Source: Hungatella sp. UBA3402 (GTDB lineage: Bacteria > Bacillota > Clostridia > Lachnospirales > Lachnospiraceae). From it: DNA of 14,875 nt. Made by a program: the position numbers and the translations under genes. The notes below the pieces were generated by a model. The model was not told the DNA's origin, made no database searches, and saw nothing but the letters and a program-made list of their open reading frames with translations. The stretch covers positions 1-14,875 of the forward strand of contig DEPC01000178.1 of NCBI GenBank assembly GCA_002358555.1, given 5' to 3'. Shown here in pieces: positions 14,021 to 14,875 of this stretch (the first letter of the stretch is position 1; the number at the start of each line of letters is the position of its first letter).

Positions 14021-14800
14021 ATGAGTGTTCAGTTGCTAGATAAAACAAGAAAAATTGGTAAATTGTTGCACAATAATAATTCCAATAAAGTGGTATTTAA
14101 TGATATTTGCCAGGTGTTAAGTGAGATACTGGAGTCTAATATTTTGGTCATCAGTAAAAAAGGTAAAGTTCTAGGAATCAGCGCCTGGCCCGGGGTAGAT
14201 GAGATTGAAGAACTCATTGATGACCAGTTGGGCGGATTTGTGGATAATATGCTGAATGAGCGTCTTTTAAGTATCCTTTCTACAAAGGAGAATGTAAACC
14301 TAGCAACCCTGGGATTTGCAGAGGAGAATGTAAAAAAATACCAGGCTATCATAACACCTATTGATATTGCAGGAGAGCGTCTAGGAACATTATTTATTTA
14401 CAAAGAAGATACACAATATGATATTGATGATATTATTTTAAGTGAGTATGGGACGACTGTAGTTGGGCTGGAGATGATGCGCTCTGTCAATGAGGAGAAT
14501 GCGGAAGAGAGCAGAAAGATTCAGATAGTGAAATCAGCCATCAATACTCTTTCCTTTTCTGAGTTGGATGCAATTACCCATATTTTTGAAGAATTGGACG
14601 GAAATGAAGGGATTCTGGTGGCAAGCAAGATTGCAGACAGAGTGGGAATTACTCGTTCTGTGATTGTCAATGCACTGCGCAAGTTTGAAAGTGCAGGAGT
14701 GATTGAATCACGTTCATCAGGAATGAAGGGAACTTATATTAAAGTTCTCAATGATGTAGTGTTTGACGAATTAAAGCAGATTAGGAATAAAGATTCATAA
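14021..14800 (+). CDS. codY: GTP-sensing global repressor CodY
   Basis: A 259-residue transcription factor that represses starvation genes when GTP and branched-chain amino acids are plentiful. The N-terminal GAF-like effector domain (about 1-155) includes ILVISKKGKVLGIS and later the ITPIDIAGERLGTLFIY segment. A linker helix leads to the C-terminal winged helix-turn-helix, with the highly conserved ASKIADRVGITRSVIVNALRKFESAGVIES (201-230) and GMKGTYIKVLND (234-245). Length equals the family norm. GGAGG lies 10 bases before the ATG, slightly far but strong. It has its own promoter with two CodY-like boxes, and a terminator follows. In Bacillus codY sits with xerC/clpQY downstream of topA; here it follows topA directly. 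Confidence 0.98.
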   Translation: MSVQLLDKTRKIGKLLHNNNSNKVVFNDICQVLSEILESNILVISKKGKVLGISAWPGVDEIEELIDDQLGGFVDNMLNERLLSILSTKENVNLATLGFAEENVKKYQAIITPIDIAGERLGTLFIYKEDTQYDIDDIILSEYGTTVVGLEMMRSVNEENAEESRKIQIVKSAINTLSFSELDAITHIFEELDGNEGILVASKIADRVGITRSVIVNALRKFESAGVIESRSSGMKGTYIKVLNDVVFDELKQIRNKDS

Positions 14801-14814
14801 ATTACGGGCAGAAG

Positions 14815-14848
14815 ATAAGCTGGCAGCTAGGCTGTTGGCTTATTTTTT
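14815..14848 (+). terminator. Intrinsic terminator of codY
   Basis: ATAAGC (14815-14820) pairs with GCTTAT (14838-14843), with an inner CAGC/GCTG stem (14824-14827, 14831-14834) across a 3x3 internal loop, followed by a run of six T (14843-14848). It begins 15 bases after the codY stop. Confidence 0.85.
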
Positions 14849-14875
14849 GATAATTTTTTAACAAAATTGACCAAA

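Overview
The window looks like chromosome of an anaerobic, AT-rich Gram-positive bacterium of the class Clostridia, most likely Lachnospiraceae. This rests on the comM-dprA-topA-codY order, a class III (oxygen-sensitive) ribonucleotide reductase pair, strong AGGAGG-type ribosome binding sites, sigma-A-like promoters and a small Cys-containing protein of a type I associate with Lachnospiraceae. No database search was possible; family names come from recognising motifs.

Layout. 1-172: two tRNA genes on the minus strand (Gly-CCC complete, Glu cut by the window edge) behind one clear promoter. 345-2198: two convergent cell-wall hydrolase genes, a cytoplasmic-type CHAP endolysin (+) and a membrane-anchored Amidase_2 enzyme (-). 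The amidase is followed by a 55-codon gene (1173-1340, -) whose start codon lies in a 10-bp mRNA stem and whose last codons form one arm of the terminator. 2380-4228: an overlapping pair resembling ibrA/ibrB (PP-loop PAPS-reductase-like enzyme with DUF3440, plus a ParB/sulfiredoxin-fold protein), the least understood module here. 4359-7150: nrdD-nrdG behind a promoter overlapped by an NrdR-like palindrome. 7346-8398: an orphan protein resembling the C-terminal part of the flagellar cap FliD, with a possibly structured leader and a strong terminator. 8448-9034: about 590 bases without a convincing gene, holding a 15-bp perfect inverted repeat spanning 158 bp, a nested hairpin and three copies of ATTCATCAG. 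9035-13842: comM-dprA-topA, a tightly packed operon in which comM starts at GTG and dprA probably at TTG. 14021-14800: codY, with its own promoter carrying two candidate CodY boxes.

How they work together. comM, dprA and topA process DNA (branch migration during recombination, loading of RecA on incoming single strands, relaxation of supercoils), and codY next to them senses GTP and branched-chain amino acids. NrdD and its activase NrdG supply deoxynucleotides without oxygen. The wall hydrolases, FliD-like protein and ibrAB-like pair are accessory genes between these conserved blocks. ibrAB is the best candidate for an incompletely described system: the pairing of an adenylating or sulfur-handling PP-loop enzyme with a ParB/Srx-fold partner is recognisable, but I know of no settled biochemical reaction for it.
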